A stretch of 64,000 nt of DNA from Agelaius tricolor (taxonomy: Eukaryota; Chordata; Aves; Passeriformes; Icteridae). Of this stretch, positions 1 through 10,464 are shown in pieces; the stretch's first letter is position 1; each line of letters starts with the position of its first letter. The stretch covers positions 854,501 through 918,500 of the forward strand of contig JALJCS010000036.1 in assembly GCA_023055355.1 (NCBI GenBank). The letters are read 5' to 3'. The notes under the pieces are model-generated. The model ran no database searches, was not told the origin of the DNA, and was given only the letters and a program-made list of their open reading frames with translations. The translations under genes and the position numbers were made by a program.

Positions 1-525
1 GGGACAGACAGCAGGACAGGCTGAGACCTCTGAGAGCACTGAGATCAATCACTGCAATTACTGAGATCAAACACTGAAATCACTCAAATTACTGAGATCT
101 CTGAAATCACTGAGATCAATGAAATCACTGAGATCAATCACTGAAACCTCTGAAATTACTGAAATCAATGAGATCAATCACTGATACCCCCGAAATAAAT
201 GAAATTACTGAGATCAATGGCATCACTGAGATCAATGACTGAAATTATTGAGATCTTGGAAATTACCGAAATCAATGAGATCAATGAAATTACTGAGATC
301 AATCACTGAAACCTCTGAAATCACTGAAACCACTGAGACCCCTGAGATCAATCACTGATACCCCTGAAATAAATGAAATTACTGAAATCAATTACATCAC
401 TGAGATCAATCCCTGAGATCTCTGAAATCAATCACTGAAATAACTGAGATCACTGAAATTACTGAGATCAATGACATCACTGAGATCAATCCCTGAGCTC
501 TCTGAAATCATTGAAACCACTGGCA
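1..525. repeat. Degenerate minisatellite, ACTGAGATCAATCACTGAAA type
   Basis: About 500 bp of irregular tandem copies of a roughly 20-bp unit built from CTGAGATCAAT and CACTGAAAT blocks. It lies in LDLRAP1 intron 4. A shorter GC-rich tandem (units ending CAGGGGGGACAGGGGGACC) follows at 545-640. Confidence 0.85.
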
Positions 526-640
526 GCCCCCAGGGACATGGGGGGGACACAAACAGGGCACAGCACCCCCAAAACCAGGCAGGGGGGACAGGGGGACCCC
601 CAAAACCGGGCAGGGGGGACAGGGGGACCCCCAGAGGCAG

Positions 641-1565
641 CAGTGCCAGTTAAGGAGGGCTCATTGGGACGTTGGAGTTATTTACATCCTTGATGGGAGT
701 GCAAATGCTTTATGGCAAAAAAAAAACCCCTTAAATATGGTAATTAAGTATGAAACTCCTCACAGCTGTTTACAATTTAAGCTGTCACATCTGAATCAAG
801 TTTAATAGGCCCAGCTACTGTTGAGAATTACCCAGGAACTAAAAATATGGGCTAATTACATGGCTGTGCCTGGGGGCTGTGGTGCAGCCAGAGCCCCTGC
901 CCTGGCTCCAGGCTGGGAGCAGGGATCACCTCAGCAGCAGGATGTTCCTGCACCTTACAGAGCAGGAAAAAGGAAATTATTCCCAGGTTTTTTTCACCAC
1001 AAAAGGCTCTGGAGAACTTTATTTGGAGGGGGATGCACTGAGCTGATGCAGCACTGAGATAATTCTTTTAGCAGCAGGAAGATTTAAATTTTAATTTGCA
1101 GAGCGAGGCTTATCTTGGCCGTGCCAGGATGGGAGCACAGGAGGGACAACTTGTAGCTGCCATTATTGTCCCCAGGGGAAAGAAAGGAGCTGGGAGAGGC
1201 AGGGAATGTGAACAGAGCTCCAGGCACAGCAGGGAGGCTGCTGAGGATGGCCAGGAATGGCTGGGAATGGCACCAGAGGGGATCTGGGACACCCTGTCCC
1301 CATGCAGAGGCACCAGGGAGGGATGGCTGGGGGCAGAGGGGTCTGAGCTGCCCTTGCCCTGCCCTAAAGGCCCTTGGGTTTAGGGGAGGGGGCTCAGGGC
1401 TCCACCAGACACCCCAGGGCTCCCCTCACCCCTCTCCTCCCTCGGGTCACCGGGTCCCTTCCCCTCCTGGAGCACTGAAACAGCAGGGAAAGGTCCAGGA
1501 GGGCTCTGAGCCCATCCCAGAGCCAGGCCTGTGCTCTGAGCCCCTCCCCAGCCCAGGTCAGGCTC
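641..1565. other. LDLRAP1 intron 4, unassigned
   Basis: No exon, tRNA or recognisable mobile element was seen here. Base composition is ordinary, and reading frames on both strands lack similarity to known LDLRAP1 exons. Confidence 0.5.
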
Positions 1566-1571
1566 TCCTGA

Positions 1572-1921
1572 TGTCACAGACACATTTATAGAAAATCCTT
1601 TCCTTGGGATTGCTCCTCCTGAGAAGCTGAGAGGCCTCAGGAACAAAATGTAACCAATGGTTATCTGCTGCTGTGGAATGCAACAGGTGCATCTGGGATT
1701 GGGCTCATGGGGTTGTTTCTAATTAATGGCCAATCACAGCCCAGCTGGCTCAGACTGTCTGGTCAGTCACAAGCCTTTGTTATTCATTCTTTCCTTTTCT
1801 ACTCTACTTTTAGCATAGTTTTAATGTAATATATATCATAAAATAATAAATCAGCCTTCTGAACCATGGAGTCAGATCCTCCTCTCTTCCCTCATCCTCA
1901 GACCCCATGGACACGGTCACA
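1572..1921 (+). mobile_element. Solo LTR of an endogenous retrovirus (songbird type), copy 1
   Basis: A 350-bp element begins TGTCACAGACA and ends GGTCACA (TG...CA). It is flanked by a perfect 6-bp target-site duplication TCCTGA at 1566-1571 and 1922-1927. It carries an AT-rich polyadenylation-like stretch (TAAAATAATAAATCAGCC) near its 3' end. Internal sequence is shared with the copies at 7843-8236 and 20788-21148. No retroviral coding sequence remains. The 6-bp duplication favours an ERVK-like (class II) origin. Confidence 0.85.
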
Positions 1922-2170
1922 TCCTGAGGGCAGGGCACGGCCCCAGCTGCAAAGATGTCCCTGAATGTGTGCAGGGAGCCCCAGCAGGGTCCCCTGGGCT
2001 CCCAATGCCCCTGCCCAGGGCCTCAGGGGCTGCAGCAGCACCGGGAGGCGCCCCTGGGGCAGGCTCAGCTCCTCACAGCCCCAGCCCGGCCCAGCTGGGA
2101 TCAGCTCTGGGCAGTGCTGAGCCTTCCTCCCAGCCCTCCTCCTCCTCCTGCTGTCCCTGCCCTCACTGAC

Positions 2171-2285
2171 CATCTTCCTCTTGGGGCACAGGAAGGCGTG
2201 GCACTCCAGGCTCTCGCTCTGCTGGCTCTGGGCGATGTAGGCAAACACTTTGTCATGGGCCTTGTCTGCTGTGCAGTACGAGATC
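2171..2285 (-). CDS. LDLRAP1: LDLRAP1 coding exon 4 (last in the window)
   Basis: Residues 114-152, ISYCTADKAHDKVFAYIAQ through CHAFLCPKRKM. Acceptor TTCCAG|GATC and donor ATG|GTCAGTG; ends in phase 0. The next exon lies beyond the left edge. Confidence 0.94.
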
Positions 2286-5200
2286 CTGGAACACACCAAC
2301 AGCCCGGGATGGGCGCTGGGGCAGCCTCCAGAACCCCCTGGGGCTGCCACAGGAGCTGCCCAGAACGGGGTGGGCAGGGGGAGAAGCCAGGGTGGGGGCG
2401 TGGGTGAGACCCATGGGCTCCACAGGGAGAGGGGGGAGAAGAGAAGGGAGAAAAGAGAAGGGAACAGGAGGGAGAAAAGAGAAGGGAACAGGAGGGAGAA
2501 AAGAGAAGGGAACAGGAGGGAGAAAAGAGAAGGGAACAGGAGGGAGAGAAGACAGAAAAGAAAAGAAGAGGAAATGTCTTTTCCACACTGTGGGACAGGA
2601 CAGGCTAGAGAAGGGGAAGCTTCCAGCAGAGCAGCTCCTCACCGTGCTCTGCCTCAGAAGGTTTTCCCTGGAGGGTGAGGAAGGAGAAAGGAGCTGAGCT
2701 CAGCCTGGGGTTTCACCCTGAGGCAGGGGCAGGAGGTGATGCAGGGTGCCCAGATCATCCCAGGGCTGGGGTTTGCAGGTGCTCAGGATGCTCCCCGAGC
2801 TCAGGGGATGTGGGAGGAAGGCTCAGCCTCCTCCCTGAGCCTCCCACAGCTGTGCCCCAGGCAGGGGTGCTGAGCAGCAGCCCTGGGGCCCAGCAGAGCC
2901 CCTGCACCCACCTGTAAATGGAGATGTTCTCGATGAGCTCGCTGGTCCTGCTGTCCCTGAGCACAATCCCCCGCGGTGACACCTTCAGGGTCACCTTCTG
3001 CAGCTTCTTCCCACTTGCCTTGGCCTTGGGGAGGGACAGAGGGAGGGGAAGGCCCAGGCTTGAACCCCGGCACCTCCAAAGGTGTGGGAGCAGCTGGGGA
3101 TGCACTCTGCTCTCACAGTGTGCTCAACCCTTCCCTTCCCTTCCCTGTCAGCGGGCAGGAACACAGGAACACACCTCACCAGGCAGCACAGGCACTGCCA
3201 GCCATTATTAACATGTTACATGTCCCCAGGGCCACCAGCACGGCCACAGGAGCTGGCAGCAGGACAGGCCTGGCACGCCTGGGCTCCCGGGTGCTGCCAA
3301 ACCCCGCTCCAGTGGCAAATGGACACAACATCAGCTCCCAACCAGACTTTGGCAGCCACTTTCCCTCCTTTACTGGCCTGGTGCTCTCAGCCTGCAGCTC
3401 ACACCCAGCTGGAGCCAGGCTGGAATCCTCAGCCCCATTCCCTGGGGGATTCTGAGTCCCTTGGGCGCCTCAAAGCCCTGCCCAGAGCAGTCCTGCCCCA
3501 GCCCTGCAATTCCCTCTGGCCCTGGTCCAGCTCAGGAGAGGATCCAGCACTGCCCACCCCACTGAGCTTTATGGCTCTGCCTCAGTCACTTTTATAGGGG
3601 TTTAAAGAAGCCTTAATTTCACCCAGAGCCTGGTGAGCTGGGAGGCTCCGAGCTGGAGAGGGCTGGGAATTGGGGGATTCAGGAATTCCACCCCTCTGAG
3701 GTCCCCGTGGGACAGAGCCCGTGTTGGCTGGGACCTGTCCTGCTCCCTTCCCCTCTCTGCCCTCCAAATCCTGGAAGGAAAGCCCAGAGCAGCCCTGGCC
3801 ACACTCCAAACCCTGCCCCAGCCCCGGGGCAGGCTGCCTGCAGCAGGTCAGAGCCTCCTCACACAGCCCAGCTTATCACAGCAGCCAGAGCTCAGCACGC
3901 TCCAGCCTGGCCCAGAGAGCCCCATCCCACAGCCTGGGCTGGTCCCAGGGGCTCCCAGAGCCTGGAACTGTCTGCAGTGCCCCCCACACCCCTGGAGGGG
4001 CTGCAGCTGCAACCCCAGCCCCACGAGCTGCAAATCCCAATTTCCCCCAGCTGCAGCTCTGAAACTCCTCCCTGTGGGACCCCCCCCAAGGGCCAGCAGG
4101 GCCACCTGGTGACCCTTGGGGACACCTGGGGACACTCACGGTGGCCACGATCCTTTTGACAGCGGCTGCAGAGAGCTCCTCTCCCTTGGGCTGCTCCACC
4201 AGGGTCATGCCCAGGTACTTGAGGCTGAAGAGCATCCCCTCCAGCAGCGTCTCCCTCGTGTCTGTCCAGTTCTCAGGCAGCTCTGGGGACACACGGGAGG
4301 CTCTGGAGTCACAAACTCACGGCAGCAGCACTTCAGCCACCAGGTGCTCAGCTGGGAGCCTCCCCTGCAGCTCTCCAAGGCACCAAAACAAACCCCAAAA
4401 CGTTTTCCATGCCAAACCCTTCAGGAGCCCCCAGTTTACCTGGGAGCCACCTCGTGCCCTGACCCTGCAAAGCTTCACCTGCACAAGGAGGCTAAAATGG
4501 GATTTGCTGCTAATCCCGGGCAGCTGCTGGGAGCCAGGTGAGGGGAATGATCCCCCCCAGGCCTGAGGAGCCCCCCAGGAGCAGAGGGCTCTGCTCTCCC
4601 CTTGGAAACCAGCACTGAACTGTTCCCCAAAGTGCTGGGGGGGAAAGGAGGGTTCGAAATACAGGGACAGGTGTGGGGCCAAGGTGAAAATCAGGTGGGG
4701 GTTCCTAAACCTGAAATTCCACCCCGGAGCCAGCTGGGACGGGCAGCTCGAGGGCTTTGCCCCCCGGTGTCCCCAGGCCAGCCCGTTCGTGTCCCCCCGG
4801 TCCCGCTGTAACCCGGGCCGGGTCGGTCCCACGGGATCAGCGACAGCCGCGGGTTCGGTGTGGCCGGGGGGGTGCGGGGTGGCCCCTCCGGGCCCGGTGC
4901 CCCCCCCGGCAGGGCCCGCTCGCCACGGGGCCATCGATCGGTGAGCGGGACGAGGTCACAGCGCGCCCGCCGGGCTCCGGCCCTTGGCCCGCGCTGGGGG
5001 ACACAGGGATACAGGGGAATACAGGGACAGGGGGACACGGGGACAGGGGGGACACGGGGATACAGGGGAATACAGGGACAGGGGGGACACGGGGACAGGG
5101 GGGACACGGGGACAGGGGGGACACGGGGACCCCCAGCCAGCCCCGCCGCCGCCGCCGGGGAAGGGGCGCAAGGAGCGCGGGGCGGAGCGAACAGCGCGGC

Positions 5201-5782
5201 GGAAAGTGGGGCTGAAAGTGAGAAAAGAGCGACGAGAAAGCGAAAGAGGAGGCAGAGAGAGAGCAGGGGGCTGGGGGAAGAGAGGGGACGGGGACAGAGC
5301 GGAGAGAGGGGAAGGGGCAAGGACCGGAGCAGCGGAGCGGGGCCCGGGCGGGACCCGGGGCAGGGAGCGGGGCCCGGGGCAGGGAGCGGGGCCCGGGGCA
5401 GGGAGCGGGGCCCGGGCGGGATCCGGGGCAGGGAGCGGGGCCCGGAGCGGGGTGCGGGATGCGGGGCCCGGGCGAGATGCGGGGCAGGGAGCGGGGCCCG
5501 GGGCAGGAGCGGGGTGCCGGATGCGGGACCCGGAGCAGGGCTCGGGGCAGGGAGCGGGACCCGGAGCGGAGCGCGGGATGCGGGGCCCGGGACAGAATGC
5601 GGGGAGCGGGAGCCGGGCGGGATGCGGGGAGCGGGGCCCGGGGCAGGGATCGGGCAGGGAGCGGGGCCCGGGGCAGGGAGCGGGGCTCGGCTCTCACTCT
5701 TGTGCCGCCCGCCGGCCCAGGACGGTTTGTGCACGCTGGGGCTCCTCAGCAGGGCCCGGCCCGCGGACTTGAGCGCGTCCAT
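2171..5782 (-). CDS. LDLRAP1: LDLRAP1 (ARH), low-density lipoprotein receptor adaptor protein 1, 5' part
   Basis: This is a cytosolic clathrin adaptor. Its PTB domain binds the NPxY tail of LDL-receptor family proteins and links them to clathrin and AP-2 for endocytosis. The window holds four coding exons (5698-5782, 4140-4282, 2912-3024, 2171-2285) that join in phase to give residues 1-152. The protein begins MDALKSAGRALLRSP. The PTB domain starts near residue 42 and includes LEGMLFSLKYLG, KASGKKLQKVTLKVSPRG, YCTADKAHDKVFAYIAQ and CHAFLCPKRKM, all nearly identical to the mammalian protein. The last exon stops inside the PTB domain, so the remaining PTB helix, clathrin box and AP-2 motif must lie left of base 1; no exon matching them is visible in 1-2170. 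The start is the only ATG that joins the conserved N-terminus. Partial only because of the window edge. Confidence 0.95.
2437..2560. repeat. 24-bp purine minisatellite
   Basis: Four to five near-perfect copies of GGGAGAAAAGAGAAGGGAAC plus AGGA, starting at about 2446, 2470, 2494 and 2518. It lies in LDLRAP1 intron 3, 150 bp upstream of exon 4, and is strongly purine/pyrimidine strand-biased. Confidence 0.9.
2912..3024 (-). CDS. LDLRAP1: LDLRAP1 coding exon 3
   Basis: Residues 77-114, AKASGKKLQKVTLKVSPRG through LIENISIYR. Acceptor CCCCAAG|GCC and donor TACAG|GTGGGTG; the Arg codon is split AG|G. Confidence 0.95.
3025..4139 (-). other. LDLRAP1 intron 2
   Basis: A 1.1-kb intron between exons 2 and 3 with canonical GT-AG ends. 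No repeat or non-coding RNA was recognised in it. Confidence 0.8.
4140..4282 (-). CDS. LDLRAP1: LDLRAP1 coding exon 2
   Basis: Residues 29-76, KLPENWTDTRETLLEGM through AAAVKRIVAT, the start of the PTB domain. Acceptor CCCCAG|AGCTG and donor ACC|GTGAGTG; ends in phase 0. Confidence 0.95.
4990..5135. repeat. GGGACACGGGGACAGG-type minisatellite in LDLRAP1 intron 1
   Basis: Tandem mixtures of GGGACACGGGGACAGGGG and GGATACAGGGGAATACA units. It is strongly G-biased on the plus strand, so C-biased in the LDLRAP1 transcript. Confidence 0.85.
5335..5692. repeat. GC-rich 20-21 bp minisatellite abutting LDLRAP1 exon 1
   Basis: About 350 bp of tandem GGGGCCCGGGGCAGGGAGCG units and variants. It ends only about 5 bp from the exon 1 splice donor. 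Many runs of three or more G are present on the plus strand. Confidence 0.88.
5698..5782 (-). CDS. LDLRAP1: LDLRAP1 coding exon 1
   Basis: Residues 1-28 plus one base of codon 29. The ATG is at 5782-5780. The donor is A|GTGAGAG, with GT at 5697-5696. The split codon A|AG restores the conserved Lys before LPENW. Confidence 0.93.
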
Positions 5783-5900
5783 CCCGGCCCGGCCCCGCCG
5801 CAAACTTTTCCTGCGGCGCCAGCGCTGACCGCGTCCGGGGGCGGGGCTATGCAAATGAGCGCTGACGTCAGCGTACCACGCCCTGTACCACGCCCACCCC
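5783..5900 (-). promoter_or_regulatory. LDLRAP1: LDLRAP1 CpG-rich promoter with GC box, octamer and CRE
   Basis: Just upstream of the ATG lie a GC box (GGGGGCGGGG, 5837-5846), an octamer ATGCAAAT (5849-5856) and a perfect full CRE TGACGTCA (5863-5870). The order and density fit a TATA-less core promoter. The transcription start itself cannot be read from sequence. Confidence 0.6.
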
Positions 5901-5924
5901 CGCCCCGGGACCCGGAGCGCTGCG

Positions 5925-6315
5925 GGACCCCAAAAACTCTGCGGGGTCCTAAAAACTGTGCGGGGTTCCTAAAGTTGTGCAAGGTCCCAAAAACTGTGCA
6001 GGGTCCCAAAAGTTCTGCGGGATCCCAAAAGTTCTGAGAGGTCCCAAAAACTGTGCGGAGTCCCTAAAGTTGTGCAGGGTCCCAAAAACTCCGCGGGGAC
6101 TCAAAGCTCCTCGGGGTCCCTAAAGCCGTGCAGGGTCCCTAAAGCACTGCGGGGTCCTCAAAACTCCACAGAGACCCAAAAGTTCTGCGGGGTCCCAAAA
6201 ACTGTGCGAGGTCCCCAAAGCTCCTCGGGGGACCTAAAAGCTGGGCAGGGTCCCCAAAACTCCGCAGAGTTCCCAAAGCTCCTTGGGGACCCTAAAGCTC
6301 CTCGGGGTCCCCAGG
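5925..6315. repeat. 20-22 bp minisatellite upstream of LDLRAP1
   Basis: About 18 degenerate copies of GGTCCCAAAAACTGTGCGGG and variants (CCTAAAG, CAAAGCTCCTCG) run directly upstream of the promoter. Confidence 0.88.
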
Positions 6316-7836
6316 TCTGACAGCCCTGTGGGGACACCGTGACCCGGCCACACCCAGGGCCTGTGGGTGCCCCCCAAAATCAGGAGTTGCTTCTCCGCAC
6401 GGATCTCGCCCCAAATCCCTCCTCCACACAGCTGTGGGTGCAGCTCCGCAGGGATCCCCCCCTTCCCCACTCAAATTTAGGGCCAGGACCCCCCTCTGCT
6501 CGCTCCATGACCCCAACAAAGTTGTGTTTGCCCCAGGAGGGGTTTGGTGGCCCGGGCTGGGGTGGGATATTGGGATGTCCTGCCTGAGCAGCCACCCTGG
6601 CGTCACCAACGTGTCACCAACTGCTGAGCACGCCATGGAATGGGAGATCAAAGCCCTCGCAGGCTTTCCGAAATGAAAGGATAAAAAAGAGGAGGTGAAA
6701 GCCCAGAGGAAACAGGAGCAGCTTGGGAAAGGGGAGCTGAGCCCTGAGAGGGGCTCGTTCCTCCTGCAGCTCCTCCCAGCACGGGCTCAAACTGCCCTGG
6801 CAGCTGAGGGAAACTTGGCTGGAACGGTTCTGTGCTGGCTGGGATTTCCTCTCCCGGGGTCAGAAGAGAGGGACCAGGGATTCAGTCACTTATTCGGGTT
6901 AATTCTGCTCTTTGTGACGAGGAATCCAGGCCTGTGTTAAACTGGATTAGTTTTACCGACAGTGCTGGAGCTCCCAGACTGACACCAGCACATCTCGTTA
7001 TATAATGCAGCAAAGATAAAAATACAGCAGGGTAAAACATCAGCTGGGAGAGGAAATCACTGGAGCACCCCCACTTTTAATGCATCCTGGAAAATGGGGG
7101 GAGAAACCCCCGTGCTGGAGGGCTCAGGACATCTCCTGTCACAGCTCCTGTCCAAGCTCTGCACAAATCCTGATTTATTTCAGCCTTGTCACACTCTGCT
7201 CACAGCCAGGGCGGGAGCCTGGGGAGCACCAGCAGGCAGGGAAATGTTAAAATATTAAAAATGAAGAGCTGAGTTTTCCTGGGGAGACCCTGCAAGCCCC
7301 ATCTCTTGGTTTTTGTGGATTTCCTGAGGAAAAGGTTTCGCTCTCCACTTTCCCCACCCTTCCTGTGCCCTCCTGTGCTGCTGGGGCAGCCCTGGGCAGG
7401 TTTCCCTGCCAGGCTGGGGCACAGGGGATTTTTGGGGGTGCCAGGGGAGCTCCCCTTGCCCCTGAGGTGCCCCCACCCCTCAATGCCAGCCAGAAAACCC
7501 TGGGGCACCCAGCAGCGCTGCCCTCCTGCAGCTGTGATGGGATTTCCCTCCCTTCAAGCTGAATTTTTGCCCCTTTTTCCCATTCTCTCCCCCAGCCCTG
7601 CATCCCCAGGGGCAGATTTGCTGCTGCTGGTGTCAGTCCCAGCCAGGCTGTGCCAGAACACGGGGTCTGAGGTGCAGGCAGGAGCAAAAGCAGCTGTAAA
7701 GCAGCAGATGGGCAGCGCCCGGGCTGCTCTGCCAGGGCAGATTTGGGAGCTAATAATAATTGTAAACATCTCAGTGCAACCTGGTTAATCCTGATCATCC
7801 CCTGGGATTTGTGGGAGTTTTGTGTGCTGGGACATC
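6316..7836. other. Intergenic LDLRAP1-MACO1, unassigned
   Basis: No gene was recognised. The block near 6660-7060 is less repetitive and relatively AT-rich (it includes TTATATAATGCAGCAAAGAT), and could be unique conserved non-coding DNA. That is a guess from composition only. Confidence 0.4.
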
Positions 7837-7842
7837 CCTGAG

Positions 7843-8236
7843 TGTGGTGGCGTTTGAGGGTCCCAGGACGAGGGAAGAGATGAGAATGTTGGCTCCATGT
7901 CTCAGAAGGATGATTTATTGTTTTATGATCTATATTATATCGAAAGAAAATGCTGTATTAAAACTATACTGAAGAATAGAAGAAAAGATTTCATCAGAAG
8001 GCTTGAAAGGAATAGATAAGAATGAGAATAAAATCTTGTGAGTGACCAGAGAGTCTGAGCCAGCTGGGCTGTGATTGGCCATTAATTAGAAACAACCCCA
8101 TGAGCCCAATCCCAGATGCACCTGTTGCATTCCACAGCAGCAGATAACCATTGGGTACATTTGTTCCTGAGGCCTCTCAGCTTCTCAGGAGGAACAATCC
8201 TAAGGAAAGGATTTTTCCTAAAATGTGTCTGTGACA
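7843..8236 (-). mobile_element. Solo LTR of an endogenous retrovirus, copy 2
   Basis: A reverse-orientation copy of the element at 1572-1921, 394 bp long with TG...CA ends. It is flanked by a perfect 6-bp target-site duplication CCTGAG (7837-7842 and 8237-8242). No internal coding region is present. Confidence 0.87.
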
Positions 8237-8283
8237 CCTGAGTGTCCCCAGCCCCAGCTGGGATTCCTGCAGTGCCTGACAGG

Positions 8284-8321
8284 TGAAAATAAAGGAAATA
8301 AAGGAAATAAAGGAAATAAAG
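8284..8321. repeat. 10-bp tandem AAATAAAGGA
   Basis: Four consecutive copies of a GGAAATAAA unit. Confidence 0.9.
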
Positions 8322-8424
8322 GTGCCACTCTGAGCCCAGGTCCCATTTCAGCCCTGGATGTGCTTCCAGCCTGGGCTCAGCAGCCCTGGAGTCTCACACA
8401 GCCCCCAGTGATGTTTTCAACTCA

Positions 8425-8795
8425 CAAATCTCCACTGAAACGCGAGGTTTGGGGATTTTTGTGGTTGGAAATATGAAGAGCACGAGTTCAAAAATGCACA
8501 CGGCCAGCGGAGAAATGGGACTTTTAAATTTATTTATTTATTTTTTTAATCTCTGGATCCGGGGGAGGAGCTGACTCTGGGGTTTGGAGCTTTTCATAGA
8601 GAAACTGGAATCTGCTCCCGTGGTGGAATCTGCTGCTGCTGGCCTGGGGACAGGGGGACAGAGGGACACAGGGACAGAGGGACAGGGGGACACAGGGACA
8701 GGGGGACACAGGGACAGGGGGACACAGGGCTGGGCTCCTCAGCAGCTGCTGGGCAGGGTGGCTGCAGCTGGAAGGGGTAAAAACCACAAAAATCC
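8425..8795 (+). repeat. Inverted repeat, left arm
   Basis: This roughly 370-bp arm reappears, reverse-complemented and nearly identical, at 10465-10834. Shared landmarks are ACGCGAGGTTTGGGG, the CACACGGCCAGCGGAGAAAT block, CTCTGGATCC, GAGCTGACTCTGGGG and AGCAGATTCCA. A GGGACACAGGGACA minisatellite (8650-8730) is part of the arm. Confidence 0.9.
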
Positions 8796-8821
8796 TTTTT
8801 GAACTCATATAAATAGAAGAT

Positions 8822-9570
8822 TTTTTTTTAATGGCAAAATAAAAACCCCCAAATCAACCCCAAACCTCAGCTCATTTTTGTTTAAAATTCCCTCAGAAAC
8901 ATGGTGGGAAATGTGAGTTTTTTCTGCTGGGGAGCCCCAGAGTTCCCACCTTGCCCAGAAGCAGAACCAAGGCTCAGTTTCACCTTCATTTTCCTGATTA
9001 AAATGCTTTTTTCCATCACTAACTCAATTTAAGGGCCCATTTTCCAAGCACACCGAGGGCTCAGCTCCCCTTGGAAGCCCAGGGGAGGTTTTAAGGCCAA
9101 TCAGGAATGTTGGAGTTGCCCTCTCCAGGTTTGGGTGCCACAACTCCCCTTTTGCTTGGGGCCACAGCTGATTTTTCCTTTGGATTCAGCGGCATGGCCA
9201 CATCCCTAAAACCACAATTCCCAGGGCAAGGCAGGCCCCAGAATTCATTAAAATGAAAGGGTTCAAATGTCAGCTCCTGCCTGGCACAGGGGCTGGAAGG
9301 GGCAGGGAGAGCTCAGCTCCAGGAATTTATTACTGCAGCTCTCTGCTGATTTACATTTTTGCATTCATTAAAGCAGCATTTCCAATTCCCAGCCTTCCTG
9401 CTCTCCCATTCCGCGTCCCGGCCAGGATCTCAATTTATTCCAGACAAATAAATTTATTTATTCCAGGCAAATCCTCTGAGGCAGCTTCCTGAGCTCCTCT
9501 TGGGTGTTGAACTCTCCTGCTGGCACCCCCAGGGCACAGAGGGGCTGCCCTGGGCATGGGGGAAGGAACA
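8822..9570. other. Spacer of the inverted repeat, unassigned part
   Basis: Moderately AT-rich DNA with no recognised gene or mobile element. Confidence 0.5.
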
Positions 9571-9574
9571 TCCC

Positions 9575-10060
9575 CAAATCCCATCCCCATCCCCAATTCC
9601 ATCCCCAATTCCATCCCCATCCCCAAATCCCAAACCCCATCCCCATCCCATCCCCATCCCCATTCCCAATCCCAATCCCATCCCAATCCCATCCCCATCC
9701 CTAATTCCATCCCCAATTCTATCCCCATTCCCAATCCCAAATCCCAATCCCATCCCAATTCCCATTCCTAATTCTATTCCCATCCCCAATTCCATCTCCA
9801 TCCCCATTCCCAATCCCAAATCCCAATCCCATCCCAATTCTCATTCCCATCCCTAATTCCATCCCTAATTCCATTCCCCTTCCCATCCCATCCCCAATCC
9901 CATCCTCATCCTCATTCCCATCCCGATCCCCATCCCCAATCTCAAATCCCAATCCTATCCCCAGTCTCAGCCCATTCCCATCCCCAATTCCAAACCCCAA
10001 TCCCATTCCCAATCCCAAATCCCATTCCCATTCCCATTCCCTCCCCAGTCCCAGTCCTGG
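9575..10060. repeat. Degenerate CCCATCCCCAATT minisatellite
   Basis: About 480 bp of short pyrimidine-rich units (CCCATCCCCATTCCCAATCC). Open frames across it on both strands (Pro/Ile/Ser or Gly/Met/Asp repeats) are products of the repeat. Confidence 0.92.
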
Positions 10061-10464
10061 GCTGGCATCACCTGCGTCCCCCCTGTCCCCTCCAGGCAGG
10101 GATTTGGGGTCCCCCAGGTCTGTCCCACCCCCCCTCCCTCCCTGGGCTGTTTTTCCATCATTTATTCCAAAGGGAACAGGAATTGTTGGGAGCCTCTCCC
10201 ACCGGGGTGGCACTGCCACCGCTGCCATGGCAACCTGCCTTTGTTTCTGGGCGCTGCTCCATCACAATTAATAACTAATTAATAAAAATCCTCCCCTGCA
10301 CGTGGGCCCTGCCCCGGGCGCTGCCCCCGCTCCCTCGGGGCACGTGGAGAGAGCAAAGAACAGAAAAAAAAATGGGAAAAAAAATGAAATTTCTGGCCTG
10401 GTCGGGTCTGTGGGACAGGCAGGGCCACCTGGGGAATTTTGTGTTTGGTTTTTACCCCTTGCAC

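Noticed and set aside
4691..5854. A 387-codon minus-strand frame rich in Pro/Ala/Arg
   Set aside because: It consists of GC-rich tandem repeats in LDLRAP1 intron 1. Only the 85 bases of exon 1 are real coding sequence.
9454..10228. Gly/Met/Asp-repeat frames that look like a fibrous protein
   Set aside because: They are translations of the CCCATCCCCAATT minisatellite in several frames.
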